DNA of 64,000 bases, taken from Linepithema humile (taxonomy: Eukaryota > Arthropoda > Insecta > Hymenoptera > Formicidae). The position numbers and the translations under genes were made by a program. The DNA is taken from positions 1,660,501-1,724,500 of the forward strand of contig NC_090129.1 in assembly GCF_040581485.1 (NCBI RefSeq), read 5' to 3'. Below, one piece after another: positions 28,814 through 42,917 of the stretch; position 1 is the first letter of the stretch, and the number at the start of each line of letters is the position of its first letter. The notes under the pieces are model-generated. The model did not search any database. It was not told the origin of the DNA and was given only the letters and a program-made list of their open reading frames with translations.

Positions 28814-29168
28814 TTAGAAGGAAATGATTTCCAGCAATTTATTTAATGGAGTATTCTTACAACATTCTCGTAAATTAAAAGTATTTTTATCTTGGAAAAG
28901 ACCAGTTTCTGGATCTGTATTTATATGATTTTGCCCATCTATTTCAGTTGCATGCTGAATATACCTCGTTATTGAATAAAACTCAATTATTTTTTACTTT
29001 GCGTGCCGTTGATCCCATTAGATTGAAAATTTGATACAAATATCCTATCGGACTAATGATTCTACCAGTTACAGTAAATAAAAGTAAATGCTGTCTTTTT
29101 TTAACAGACAAAACAAAAGCAACACGATTAAGAGATATTTTACAAAAGCTTTTAAATAAAGAAAGAGA
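28814..29168 (-). pseudogene. Possible decayed coding remnant, family not recognised
   Basis: On the minus strand a frame of about 62 codons runs from 29,168 to a TGA at 28,983-28,985. It has a mixed, protein-like composition that includes RIISPIGYLYQIF. A second frame of about 60 codons, shifted by one base, takes over near 28,993 and runs to the TAA at 28,814-28,816; it includes EIDGQNHINTDPETGLF. Farther down the same strand (about 28,140-28,530) another stretch is interrupted by one in-frame stop and a shift. This pattern fits a frameshifted pseudogene or old retrocopy. I cannot name a family, and AT-rich DNA can produce such frames by chance. Confidence 0.2.
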
Positions 29169-30179
29169 TTAATCCAAATTTAACACTTCTTTATAATATT
29201 CTTTTATTTTTTGATCGTATCAGAATTTGCAAGCTTACGAGACTGTTAAAAATTTCAACTTAAAATTAAATAGAGTTAAGCTCATACGGTCTTATAATGT
29301 ATTTATCTATCATTTTTTGCTGTTATTATTGTTATTCTGCAAAATTAATGTCATTATTGTTTCTTGACGTATTATTTTATGTTCGCAGTTTTAAACCTTG
29401 GTTGTAGCAATAAGATACAGATAAAAGTTTTATTTGCATCCATAATACAGGGGCAATAATTTTATCATAGTATATTAAAACAATATAAATATTAAAAATG
29501 TAAAAAGAAATATATAAATTGCGCTTTGGTATTATTAATCAAATCAAATAGAATAAATAAATATTAGTTTAATATCAGTGTTGATTATTTTGAGACACGT
29601 GACATATGTCTTATCGTAGAAAAATTTCAGGAGGCAAATTAAGAAATAACTAAAAGATTTTCTTGTAGAAGAAAATTTTCATGATTTTTGCAGAATATTT
29701 TAAAAATTATTGTTTTATAAAAAAAATTAAATTGTTAAAAAAGTTGTCTTATAAAAAGAGTTATCCTGTTTTCTTTTATGTATGTATTTTAGTAAATTTA
29801 TTCTCAGAGGCTTTATGCAATTCTCCTTTAACGCGATCGTATCGGTTCTGAATCATTATGTAAGCATGGTATTGAAGGACAAGAAATGCCAATATTATTA
29901 CGCTTCTGTAACCTATAATTATTTATTTTACGATTGTTAAAAAATGTATTGTGATGATAGATCTTGATTAAATATAGTGCTTAATATCATAATCTTCTCT
30001 TAAAATATTCCTATTTAATTTGTAATGTAATCTCCCCTCACTTTCGCGTGTTTTATAAAATTGTGTTCGTTACCGTGCAGATCCAACTAGTTCTCCGTGA
30101 TTGGTCTTTTTCATGATCTGGTGTGGAGGAATTTATGTATATGAAAACTCATGATCAATTTCTGCCTCAGTTCTTAGTA

Positions 30180-33100
30180 ATGTGTCGTACGATCGTTCTC
30201 GTTCTCGTTATTACAGTGACAGGTAAGTGGTAGACCTTGTTCATTTAATCATCAATGTAATTCAGACACTATTGTAAGCTTTTTAAACAGCTTTATCGCA
30301 ATTTTCTGTCTATTATAGTCCTCAAGTTTTGCATAATCAGTATTTTTGATTTTTATGTTAGCTTTATATAAATTTTTAGAAATATATTTTGTTGCAAACA
30401 TAACTAACTCCTCCCGTTACAGAAAATACAGTTAATATATATAAATGCAATTCACATTTATTTTTATATTCGTGCTCTTGTACAGATTTTTCCTCGTAAA
30501 AGTGTAAATATTTTTATACATCCAAATATTTCGACTAAAAATACAAAATATGCAAAACGAATTTTCGGTTCCACCCAATTTTGGAATAGAAACATCCAAT
30601 TTAACGTAGAATTGTACGTTAGGCAAGATTCCTATAATAACGTCCTTCACACACGACAAAAAAGAATACGACGTATGCAGCATAATAAACGAGCATAATA
30701 AGGTAATTAATCAAGTACACTTTTCAACGAACACAGTTACGCTAACGGATGGCTGCATCAAGCGACCATCCGTGGCGAGCGGAGATGATGACGGGCATTA
30801 CTGTGTTTGCAATGCAACGTATTGTGATCAAGCGCCGGACGCGATCGAGCCGCTCAATCCCGCCGAATATATTCTGATAACTTCTAGCAAAAGCGGTCTA
30901 CGATTTCACGTGTCGAACGGCGCGTTTGAAAATGTCGACTCTGACCGTGAGTATTCAAATTTTCCGTACTTGAGATAAAATCGTTTTTCTTTCAACTATT
31001 AGAAATGTTCACAAAATTGTAGGAATAGATTCAAAACCTCAAAAGAAAGATATAAATCATGCAAAGCCTACTAAGATTATCGTTAACAACATGGATACGT
31101 ATCAAGAGATCTTCGGGTTTGGTGGAGCAGTAACTGATGCAGCCGCTATAAATATCCTTAATCTGACAGATGAGGCGTCTGAAAACTTATTGAAGTATAA
31201 TGCATACTAAAAAGTTTCATTATTTTAACCTTTGCACGTCAAACTCGCAGTATTTCTTATTAAAAATTTTATATTTTATTTTCAAATTTTAGAAGCTACT
31301 TTGGCCCGCATGGAATCAATTATAGTATAATCAGAACGCCAATGGGCGGATCGGATTTTTCAACGAGACCTTATGCTTATGCGATGAGAGAAAATGACAC
31401 CTTACTCGAAGATTTCAATTTGCAACCAGAGGATTACAATTATAAGGTTAATTTATTAATTAATTTCCTAATTATTCATTTATCTTATAAAACGAGTAAT
31501 CTATTTTTTTATAAGAAAGTTTGCGCAAAAAGGTAAAAGGATTGACCTAACCAAGAGGCTAGCCAAAATATTTATAAAGTTAATTAAGTTAATTAGAGCT
31601 AGTAGTTGTGTACACTATATAAAATGCTAAATGCTAAACTAAATAATATTACATACATTTTACTAAATGCTGTATACACATTTTATGCTGCAATTATCAA
31701 CTGGTAGATCCCGGTAATGAAACGAGCTCAAAAGTTAAAAGGTGAAATTAACTTAATCACTGCGCCGTGGTCCGCCCCTCTCTGGATGAAAACAAATAAC
31801 AGTTGGACACATGCTGGTAAACTACGTCCGGAATATCGTCAATTATGGGCAGATTATTTCGTAAAGTGAGATATAAAATCTAATTTAACTTTTCATTCAT
31901 AATGGTTAATCAAATCAGAACATCATTACAATGCACGACCCGTTTTAATGACCCACAATGTAGAAGGAATTTATAATTAAACTTATTAAAAATTATAATA
32001 ACAATTAAACTTTATTAAAGTTTAAAAATCATTGCTGTTATTTTTCTAGATATTTTCAGGCTTATCGCAATGAAAAATTGGAATTTTGGGGCCTAACGCC
32101 TCAGAATGAGCCGAGAGCTTACATCTATCTTCCGGTATCACTTCATTTAAACAATATGAAATGGGCTCCCGAGGAGGAAAGCGATTGGATTGTCGATTAC
32201 TTGTGTCCAAGCCTGAAGAAAAACGGTTTTGAGCACATTAAGATTTTTTCAATGGACGAAAATAGGCTGGCGCTTCCTGACTGGCCGGAAAAAGTATTTC
32301 AGAACAAAAAAGCCCGAGACATTGTTTCTGGAATCGCTGTTCATTATTACTTCGATGAAGTAATCGGCCCGCACAACTTAGACGAAGTAAAACGACTTTT
32401 TCCAGAGAAGTCGTTTATATACACAGAAGCTTGCGCTGGATATGCGTCAGGTTGTTAAAGATTATTCTTATAGTTATTCTAAATTTTTTGCATCCTGAAA
32501 GATTTTCGCGATAACTGACAATTTGGACAAAAACAAATTTAAGACAAAAAATTGTGTTTTATATTCTTTTTAAATTTTTGTTATAATACGTCATAGATGA
32601 CTTTTTAAAATCATTGTGTGTGATAATTCTCTTTCGATTCTTTATTTAATCTAAATTTATATTTTACAATCTCGAGACAAAAGAAAGTTTTATACATTTG
32701 CCCATGCAACATTAAAGCGTCAAAGGTTAAAATTTCATGATGCAAATGTTAAGTCACGATCAACGCGTTTGTCATACGTAAAACTCGATGAATGACAAAT
32801 AGCAATTTACAGAGGAAAAGGTGATTCTTGGCTCATGGGCGCGTGGTGAACTATACGCGAAAAATATCATTCAGACTTTGTCGCACTGGGCATCCACATG
32901 GATCGACTGGAATCTCGCTTTAGATCTGATCGGTGGACCCACCTACATAAGTAATTTCGTTGATTCACCGATAATAGTCAATAGCACCGCCGATGAATTC
33001 TACAAACAGCCGATGTTCTACGCTCTTGGGCACTTTTCAAAGTTCGTGCGCTATGATTCTTTTGCATCTCGTTCGACAACACACTCATATCGATATTAAT

Positions 33101-33458
33101 CAATCTGCTTTTCTCGAACAGGTACATTCCACCTAACAGCGTGAGAATCGGCACGACAACGGAAAACGAAAATAAGAAAGTTCAAAGTGTCGCGTTTTCT
33201 ACGCCTGACAATGGCACTGTATTAGTAATCCTAAATCAGTAAGATTCCCCTCACGTAATACTTTAATAACGCGCTTGACATTTCGTACAATGTATTTGTA
33301 TGTTATTTATATATGAGCAGAAATTCTTCCGGTCATTGAACTGTTTTATTTTCTTCAGGAACGAAGAGGAGAAAGAAGTTTTGATCGAAGATTCCACAAA
33401 AGGGATAACAAGAATAAATGTCTCCGGAAAATCCATAAACACGATGAAATATTGGTAG
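30180..33458 (+). CDS. GBA: Lysosomal glucosylceramidase (beta-glucocerebrosidase), GH30 family
   Basis: Predicted to hydrolyse glucosylceramide to glucose and ceramide in the lysosome. Nine coding exons join in phase: 30180-30222, 30737-30946, 31023-31194, 31293-31446, 31708-31865, 32050-32450, 32813-33041, 33122-33238 and 33359-33458. All introns are GT-AG and the product is 527 residues, close to family size. A hydrophobic signal peptide (MCRTIVLVLVITVT) is followed by the Cys-rich CVCNATYC segment (residues 37-44), the GH30 entry motif FGFGGAVTDAAA, the acid/base Glu266 in TPQNEP and the nucleophile Glu372 in YTEAC. These two glutamates are about 105 residues apart, as in animal GBA. Several N-glycosylation sequons (NAT, NLT, NDT, NNS, NST) fit a secretory route. 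An upstream in-frame ATG at 30,135 would add 15 residues and bury the signal peptide, so I prefer 30,180. Insects may have more than one Gba paralog and orthology cannot be fixed here. Confidence 0.93.
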
Positions 33459-33612
33459 ACATGTTGCGAAAATATAAATCCACCGTAATATCGGCACATA
33501 TATACGACACCTGTGCAAAACGAAAATATCGTTTAAAGTATTTTAGTCTTAAATTTCTCCCCTGACGCATTGAAATGCACGACAAGTCTCCTTTGAATAG
33601 ATCGAGTATTAA

Positions 33613-33618
33613 AATAAA
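33613..33618 (+). terminator. Candidate polyadenylation signal of the glucosylceramidase gene
   Basis: AATAAA lies about 155 bases after the stop codon, a reasonable distance for a short insect 3' UTR. No transcript end was available to confirm it. Confidence 0.4.
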
Positions 33619-36600
33619 AATTAAATACATTATTAAAATTGCCAAATTACTGTCTTTTTTTTTACAGCGCAATCCTACACAATACAAATTCTCTTATTTA
33701 AGAATTCTATTTGAATAGTAACTCTTTTAATTGCGCCTTATTTGCATTCGATTACGCGTTGTTAGTTCGTTGGCTCGCAATTACTTCTGCATAACTCGGG
33801 TCACTCTCCATTAAAACTCTCCCTGAGAATTCTTATCGGGCAAGAATTCGCCGGATGTGCCGCATTTGATGAACGTCACGGAAATGGAGTTTCTCAAACG
33901 CTTTCAGTCTCTAAACGTTTAAAAGGCCTTCCGCGTTTAATTCGCGCTAAGCGGACTATGACTTTAATAGAAATAAAAATAATTTAGACGTCAGAAACGA
34001 TGTTTAGTATAAATCCCAAATATTTTCGCATATTATCTTAACTTTCTTATTAAAAATGAAATACAATTACCTCCTTTAACACGAATATCTCTCGCAATTC
34101 TGCTTGTAAAAAATAAAAAATTAAGCTATCTAAAAAAACAGCGTTTACAATTACTTTCAATATACTTGAATAACATAATAACGTATGCACGTATATGCAA
34201 CATTTTATGTGTATGCATTATATAAATTAAATTAATAAAATACACAATTTGATACGTAATTAAATAATATTTCTGCTGTATGTGTAATTATAAATAATTA
34301 GAAATAAATGGAAGAGAACTAATTTCAATTGTAATTGTAATTGGAATACTTTATCGGCATTATTGACGACATGGCGCAATTGTAAGGTGAAATATCCTTA
34401 CTTGTACACTTTTCCCTCTTCTTTCTCGTGATACCACTATTAGAAATATTCATGCAGCTACAACCGCGTTTATAATCCAGCAGGCCTTTCTCTTCTATAT
34501 TTCTCACATAGTTTTTTACTGATGTAATTCTTATCAACGAGATTCTCTCAACAACAACCGCTTCACTCTCATTTCAATATTTTCTGCGTATCCAAATCTG
34601 ATTCAATAACAATATCGACATGTAGGAAATTCTTCTTATTGGATATGTCAGCGAATCGCGTGCGGATATCGAATGCTCGTGCGTGAATTCAGAGAGGGAG
34701 ATATTCGCAAGGGCAGAACGTTGAATTTCGGACAGTAAAATAAAGCTTAGTTCGAGGCTGTTTATATCGATGTACGCGAAGGACATTTACGTTTGCTTCC
34801 GCGTGCGCACGCTATGTGGGTTACCAGTCCAAGGTCCTGCCTCAACTATGTCCCGGGTTATCGCGCGAGCCCGTGTGCGCGTCAGGTAACTCGCTGCAGG
34901 CTCTTCCTGTGACCCATATATTTCGCTGGTACTTCGCCCTCCCCTCGTATTTACGGTCGGGAGCGCAGCGTTTCCAAACTTCTGGAAAGCTGACCAAAAC
35001 TACTTATATGTTGCTAACATGCATGCATTTTTTACCGCGTTGTGTACGAAACGACTTAGCGCTGATGGATTTTATGACGTGATACACAACAAAGTTTTAC
35101 AACGAGTAAATAGATCCTTGACAATTCAAACATTAGGTTAGGTTTCAGACAGCTTTCGAGGGGCGCGGGACTTTTATAAAGAAAGAAGATTCACCATCGG
35201 CAAATAACGTTGGACAAACTCTTCGATCTTTCGACGAAACAAAGCAAACGGTGCTGGGGCTGTTGAATACGATCTATTTGCGCTCTTCAATTTTTTACAG
35301 GTATCCTTCAATTGTATTTTACTCGAGGGGTTATCTCGATACAGTACCGTGGTAGATTTTAGTGAAATTTTTACTTGATTTAAACTTTACTACTTTTTTC
35401 GATGCTTTCCGAACAATAAATTTTTCGACCGATTCAAAGTCAATTTGAATGAGCTTTTTAAAAAGCTTTGAATAATAAAAAATCATACATGCAAAAGCAT
35501 TCTTTTTAGACTGCTCCATGCTGTCATGTGTTATTCATGATGTGGCGATGCATTTTAGGTAGCAAGGATAAATTTCTAGTAAAAGGGAATAAAATACAAA
35601 ATATTTAAGGAGAAATAAATGGATAGATAAAAAGGCGGCATTAAGCTCTCCAAAAATGTATAGATGTACATTTATGGCAGAGTGATGTAAGCTCGTGGAT
35701 GGAGGTGAAGGTCGAGATTTAACGCGAAAACCGTGCACTGGCTGCCGGAGCGACTCGATGTAGCCTATCGATCTTAGGCTGATCCGCAGTGGTTCCTGGA
35801 GAGTAGGAGGAAGTTGTTCCCGAACGTACCTTCACGCTCCACGACATCTGTCGATAAGTTATTCAATTCTGACGCTATTGGATTTCCCTTTCCCCGTCAA
35901 GTGAATCCCCAGTTGCGGTCTAACTGCATTCTCGCGGTCGTGGCGACTCGATCGAGAGCAAATTCACTTTTTCGCCCGCTCTTTCCGGCGCATGTGCATC
36001 CAGCAAACGCCTCGTTTTTTAAACGAGCGATTTCGCGGTGTCGCAAGTTTGTCCTTCCGCCGAGAAGACGAACGGGACAGCAGGTGCGCGATGTCGTTCG
36101 TATGCAATTGCATACGATTATGAAGCGGCGTGTTGGAAAATAGTACGGCGAGCGTGTGATCGCAATGATGATCGCGATCCTGCCCGTGATAAGAAGCTCG
36201 CGTCAGATTTGCGACGTCTGCAGCCTCGCCCATTCATTATTGATGCCTAACATGTAATAGGAGTGTCTCTCTCCTACGCTCATCGCGCCTGCATTTGCGT
36301 CAGCGATGACGGCGGATTAAAATTCGTAGAAAATTATTTTTGAAAATAGATATTGTTTGCGTATCGTAACAATAGTATCTTATTATCCTTCGAGCAACAG
36401 TTATCTCGTGTATCTTGAAGAACTTCTAGTAAAACTTCATCATTGATCGATATTACTTAGAAAAATGATTTCTTCCATGTTTTATATTTTTAATATTTGC
36501 AGAATCTTTTTTTATATCAAGGTCTCATCTATCGACCGTGGCGGTCGACGTAAAAGAATTTGCGGACTGCGTCGCGTGATGACACGTGTGCGACGCGCAA

Positions 36601-39600
36601 GATGACCGATTATACATCCTGGCGACCCGACAAGCGCAGGTGTTACGCATGCTTCTTACAGTGCTGTGATTAATATTCATGAAGATGAAGAAATTAAGAC
36701 CCTTATTTGGCTGAACGACAGACAAACGTATCGGTCGCAGCCGCGCAATTTCGTGATTTTACCAGTTTCCTCAATGTCTTTCTGTACCACGCGCGAATTG
36801 TACACGCGCTACTTAAAATTCACGATCGCCGATATCTCCCTTTTTTTCGCCGACGGGGCGCATTTGCATTTTGCACTTGTGGAAATGTAACTATGTTGTG
36901 TCATGCGTGAATGGTGTATTAATAAGACTACGAGTATCCGGTATTCCTGTTTTTTCATTTCGCTTCCTCCTCTTTCCACTCACTTCATCGCACCCGTCGA
37001 TCATTCAAGGTCATCACCTGTGTGAAGCCGCGGAACGAACGCGCAATCGAGTAATCAATATTGAAGCGGGAAGAGATGGTATCGCTGCCGCGTGTTTGCA
37101 AAAAACGTGAACATTGATGATATATCGTGAACATGCGTTATTATAGCAAAAACAGATATCTATCATTATGTCACGTGCTCTTGCTGTAATAAAGCCCAGG
37201 TGCAAAACTTTTTAATGCACAAGAATTTAATAACATTTATGATCTGACACAAAAAGAAAGAATTCTCGCGATTGTAAATGAATATTTTTTTCTTTACCAG
37301 ATTCTTTTTCCACGCCTAAATTTTTATTTGCGTACTACGTATGGTGAATGATCAATGATTTTTGATCATATTAACTTACGTTGTTTTTATATTGTTTCTC
37401 ATTAGCGTGTCAGCGTAAGATTATAATGCAAAGTGACATATTGTAATCTATGCAGTCTTCTCAGACTTAGCGGATTACTTTCTAGGTAGATTAATTTCTA
37501 TCTTTAAACGCGCCATAACATATACATTATAAGTATATCAATGTACAAATACAAATATTAAAATACAAATATTAAACAAAACTAGGTAAAAAAAATTTAT
37601 ATATGTGTTGGAAGATTTTTACGATACTGCTGACTTCTTAATACTTCAACGTAAAATAACGTTTGCATCGCCTAAAATATTTACCGAATCAATTGAGGTG
37701 ACTCGTATTCGGCAATATTATGTAACTACGTCTTCCTATTCATGAAACTCATAAATCTGATTAAAATTAAATATGTAATATTAATCGCTTGTAAATAAAG
37801 GAACAAAATTCATAATGCGTTATGTGTATTACGTATCTCGAGATTTGTGATCGTATGTGCAATATCAAAATGCATTTATAATACAATAGCATTTATCAGC
37901 AAAACAGAATTAATCGCAAGTTCGTGAAACCGATAATATCTCAAATGGGCGAATAATTGATTGCATTCTTAAGCAACAACTAATTGCCTGCATTTCTTAT
38001 TGCGTAATTCTTTTAATGATTTCTATTATACTACGTTTCGTTGATAATCTCATTGCATATTATGTACTATCGTTGGTGTTATTATTATTGTTACTATTAT
38101 AGATTTCCTGTTTTGTGTTGTTTTTTGTTGTTTTCATTCTCTCTATATTAATTATTATAAAATAAAACTCATGACTCTGAGATTAGAATTATGTTGCATA
38201 TTGTGCAGAAGATTAATGTATTTATATAAGTGTCATAAATTTAATCGTGGTTACGAGATTATCACGAATTAATTACAATAATCACAATCATGACCGGTTT
38301 ATTTTTTTTTTCTTTAATCTAGCCTACATTAACATAGAAACGTGGACTTTTGTTCACGCCACACCCACAATTTGTTCTCCATTTTATAACGCTATAAAAG
38401 TGATCCTTTTTTACGCCGAGAATCGAGTAACGTGTTTCATTATGGAAAGTAAAGTGTGTGTTTTTTTAAATTTTTAAACGTTGATAATTTAATTAAATGG
38501 CGATTAAGTGATCAATCTACCAACTTCAAAATCTAAATAAATTGATGGATAAACACATATTGTAATTATATTTTGTATTAATTAATATTTTAATATAATT
38601 ATTAATAAATTAAGCAACAATAGCTATTCGATATTAAAATTTTAATAAAGAAAACTTAATAAAGCACCTTCACTCAAACAAATAACCATGACATTTATTA
38701 TTAATATAACATGGATTCAATTTAAAATATCGTTTATTCTATTCGCGAGATAATTGTAAAATATAAATTGTCCCAGAAAATCGTGAAATATTATTGAAGA
38801 GTTTTTCGATAACAAAATTTACACATCAATTCAGTTGATAATTATGAATGTTGCGCTACACTTTTTACGTAATGCTATTATATGCATATGAACAAGGTTT
38901 TGTTAATTTTATGAGTTAAAATTATAATTCTTGTTCGCACAAGACTTTTTTTCTTAGCAATAGCAAATAGCGCAATGAGCTGTGCTATAAGATATATGAT
39001 AATTTGAATGTTTTAACAAGCTAATGATAGAAAAACTAGTCTTTGACTAAAATAACCCAATTCATTATTTGTTTATTTGTTTTCGTGAGTCGTGAGTGAT
39101 CGGTGTGTAAAATAAGTCATTAGTCAATTACGTTTTAACGGCATAATTAAGGTAGAAACGCAACCAACGCTAAAAAGGTTAGGCGTTAAATAAATTACAG
39201 TGACTTAATTATATATGCGTTTGTAACAAGATATGAAGGCCGCGCGAAAGTTGTTCTATTCATGCAATTTCAATATGCGGATACATAATTACATTTGATC
39301 TCATTTACTTGATCTTGCGTTAAAATAGCATTGACCTCACGTATAAAAAACTTTGTGTGTGTATGTGCATCTGTATTGTATTTTATAATTTTATAATAAA
39401 TTATTGCTTTGTACGAGTAAATTCTTGACATTCAATTGTAAGCCTATCAATTGCGAGGGAATTGTAAAAATAAACCGTTATATTGACTTTTGTAACTTGT
39501 CCATGTGTGAAATTTTTCAGATATGACGTATTATAGCGTGAAATTTCATCAGGTTGTAGAAGTCATCAACCGTGACCTCCAGAATGCGTGACTTGTATAT

Positions 39601-40545
39601 TCGCAGCAAAAACTGTAATGGGTAAATATGCTCAAAACGCTTTGATATACCGGAAAATCCTTCGGGGGCTTCAGGTCTTGCGTAAAGATTGAGGAGAGAA
39701 ATTTTTTTTCCTCGCGAGATACGGAGTCTGTGATAAAATGAACCCGATTGTAAACACACACGATGCAATTGTGTAAGCGGTTTGCTCCTTCTCGGTTGAT
39801 CTAATTATCGATTATACGTAATTGCGTAACACTATCAAACCATCGAGCCTATCGTGGTAGCTCGATTATAAAATCATACATGCTCGGCGTAACAAAAACT
39901 CGCACAGGTCGATCGCGCAATTATAACGTTATCGACTAACATCATTGTTAATTATAACTAATAGCTGTTATAATATTTTCAATAATGCATAAGACTTGAT
40001 TTTTTAGCGTTCTTCGAATTCATAATTCACAATAAGATTGATTTAATCAACTGTGGTCTTTCCAGTGCGAAATATGTGCGCGATGGCAATTCATATTTTT
40101 TTATGTGTATTAAATAAAAAATTCCAGTAATGATCCAACGATTATTATTCCAGTGATGCTGATATTTTGCCGTTCCGCAAATTAAGACGCGTCCCGCCGC
40201 GAATATTTAATGCGCAAAATAAGTACGCGATCGTGATTCGTTTTTTTTCGTGCACGTTACGTAAACATGTTACAACTGTATCTGAAACGCCCCAACATTT
40301 CGATATTCCGCAAATTAAGATGCAAACGTTAATCAGGGATTCACGTTCAATCAAGGTGCCGCGTCATAAATGGATCTCCGATTACGCACGAGAACATTAT
40401 CCTTATCCGAAAGGCTCTCAAGTTTCCCTGATTTCCATGAATTGAATTACGAAAGGAAGATTCATTGCGTGCGATCAAGAAAGGGGCGTGATTCCGATTT
40501 GCGGTGATTTCGCGGAATGCACCGCAAATGCAAAAAGACGCGGTA

Positions 40546-40712
40546 CACGGAGAAAATTTTATATCAAAAATTACTATGTACGGTAGTAGCCGCGGACCAT
40601 GAAAGAATTATAAAAATTTTTACTATGTTTTTCACATGTGAAATATAGTAAAAATTTTCGGTCCGCGGTTACTGCCGTACATAGTAATTGTTTATATAAA
40701 ATTTTCTCCGTG
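40546..40712. mobile_element. Hairpin MITE with near-perfect full-length inverted repeats and TA duplication
   Basis: The 167-bp element starts CACGGAGAAAATTTTATAT and ends with the exact reverse complement. Complementarity continues inward for most of each arm, including TACTATGTACGG / CCGTACATAGTA and the block around CCGCGGACC / GGTCCGCGG. Both ends are flanked by TA, the Tc1/mariner target duplication. It encodes no protein, so it must be non-autonomous. Arm similarity is high, so the copy appears young. Confidence 0.8.
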
Positions 40713-41355
40713 TAGGTCGACGACGTCTTTGTACGTCGCTGTCTCGTTCCGATCATTCACATGAATCATTAAACGTTCTTGAATTCTCATGAGCTGTTCG
40801 CGGATGACAGTTGATATTCTAAGAAAGCGAACAAAAAACCTAACTCATGCAATCAAGGAAACATAATTATAGGAAAATTTCAGATTAAAAGAGCCTACAA
40901 AAGATGTTTTAAGATGTGTAATGACGACTGATAATCTGAATGTGATTGCGACATCACTTTCTCTAAATCGGTTGCGCAATGAATTGTGTAACGAAAAAAA
41001 TAAACATAAAACACATGTGCGCACATGCATACCATATGTTATTTTCAAAGTCGGATCAAGTAGATTTCCTTGAAATTTCAATACAATAGGTACGTGTTTG
41101 AATTGGTTCGTTCAGAATTTCAATTAGTGCGCCGTGCCAAAATCAATTTGATAAGTCAATAAGTCGTATCTGATTAAAATAGAAAATACATAAGAACTTT
41201 ACATATTTTACGTGAAAACAATATGAAAATATGTTTAAACAAAGATTACCCTTCTTTTTTTTCCAAAAAATAGAAATAAAAAATTAAATAAATAAAAAAA
41301 GCATAATTTGGAAAATCAAACTTATTATAAAGTTCAAATAATCACTGATGCTAAG

Positions 41356-41357
41356 TA

Positions 41358-41391
<34 letters not shown>
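41356..41391. repeat. (AC)n microsatellite
   Basis: About 17 AC dinucleotides with one T interruption near the start. Confidence 0.95.
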
Positions 41392-42548
41392 AATTTTTAA
41401 TAAAATATTTACAGCATTAATAAAGTCTGATGGAATAAAATTGTAAACAAGATTTCTCGAACCAAAAGACTAAAAACAGGTAACACGTATACTGCTTTAT
41501 GATAATTTCCACAGATTTGTTTTGTTATTTACATAAACTTGTTATTTAGTTATGTAGATAAACCTGTTCGAACGATTAGACATTTGCGAGACTTGTAAAT
41601 TTGCAGTGCATTCGTGGATACGCAGGGAATTGTTTTTCGATTAACAGAGAACGCAAATCAGAAGCAGGCAAGATAAACGCGCTGCACAAAGTAAAGTATC
41701 TTCGATAAAATAAAAGAGTTTGTTATCCGGCGTTGAAGAGTACAATAAAAGAATCATCGGAAAAATATTTTATATTTATAACAGAATCTCTCGCAGTTTT
41801 CCCGATAATTTTTAATTTTTCTTTTATTTATTATCTTTCAACCATTGACTGACATATCAATACCGTTAAAGTTTTTAAGATGTTTCGAAAAAAGATTGCT
41901 TTATACTGATAACTTTTAAATCTTGCATTAATTAATTAAAAATCAATTAAAGCTAAAATTTTTGCCAGAAAAAAACTAGATGTTATATTTATTTAAATGA
42001 TAAAATTCTACTTGTTTTACTTAAAATTGAAAATACCACCCAATTTCACCAGTTGCGGTATTTTATCGTTTGTAAAAAAATCTGAAAAATTTTGGAGATA
42101 AAGATCTTCAAAGATAATAAAATCTTCGAAAATAATAAATCTTTTCTACTTTATTTTCACACGACAATGACATTAGTTCGTTCTATCTAAAAATGGCAGA
42201 GAATTTCCTATGCGTTCGTCAGCTGCGGTTTTCCGCGGGTTTCCTGCTTTTTATTTACGCGTCCTTCGAGGAAGGCGACAATCGACATCAAGAAAAAGGA
42301 TCGAATGATCACTGAGAGCGGGGATGTTGCTAATAAAAATAGTCGGAATTGCGAGCTGTTCGACAGTTTTTTATCCCATCCCCACTCGACTACAAAGGCG
42401 AGTGAGGCGAGAGTAGAAATATAAACACCATCCGCAGATTGTGCCGTGAAATCGTCGATTCCGTACGCGCTGTCGTTCAGGCCGCGCGAATTAAGTATCG
42501 AAAGTGTTTGTTGAAAACGCCTTCGGGGAGGCAGTCATTTTCGCGAAG

Positions 42549-42877
42549 ATGTTACCGATGCAATTGGCGATTCTCGTCGTGTTTCTTATCAGCTTCGCTG
42601 CATCGGCCAATCTCGATGTGGAACTGCAGCTGCTTCATGTGGTAAAGCATTATTTAATTTCACGAAGAGACGCGCCCATTCAATCGGCATTACTTTCTCA
42701 AAAGATTATATAACCGACGAAGTGAGAAAGTCTTGTCATTTTTTAAGTCTTGACTTTTTTTCATCTTTCGTGAGCACGCGATTATTTATTTGATATTTGT
42801 TTCTTTTTCGAAAGTGTGTGCGTTACTTTGTGTGAATGAGTGTTATATTCTAAATTGTTTTATGTCAATAAAGAAAC

Positions 42878-42917
<40 letters not shown>

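Larger units (their letters stand above)
18729..30134. other. Gene-free AT-rich region upstream of the glucosylceramidase gene
   Basis: No supported exon was found. Two inverted-repeat elements (21.4-21.6 kb and 27.0-27.1 kb), a GC-richer patch at about 23.6-23.9 kb and a possible decayed minus-strand coding remnant at 28.8-29.2 kb are listed separately. Sequence from about 26.2 kb to 30.1 kb becomes very AT-rich. Confidence 0.55.
33700..42400. other. Gene-free interval between glucosylceramidase and acid phosphatase genes
   Basis: No supported exon on either strand. GC-richer patches at about 34.8-35.05 and 35.8-36.25 kb give short open frames without recognisable domains. A hairpin MITE (40.55-40.71 kb) and an (AC)n repeat (41.36-41.39 kb) are listed separately. 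Bases 37.2-39.5 kb are strongly AT-rich with nothing notable. Confidence 0.55.

Noticed and set aside
33263..33687. Minus-strand open frames overlapping the last glucosylceramidase exon
   Set aside because: They are antisense shadows of the exon and its 3' UTR.
35127..35145. TTAGGTTAGG, two units of the insect telomere repeat
   Set aside because: Only two units, expected by chance; not an interstitial telomere array.
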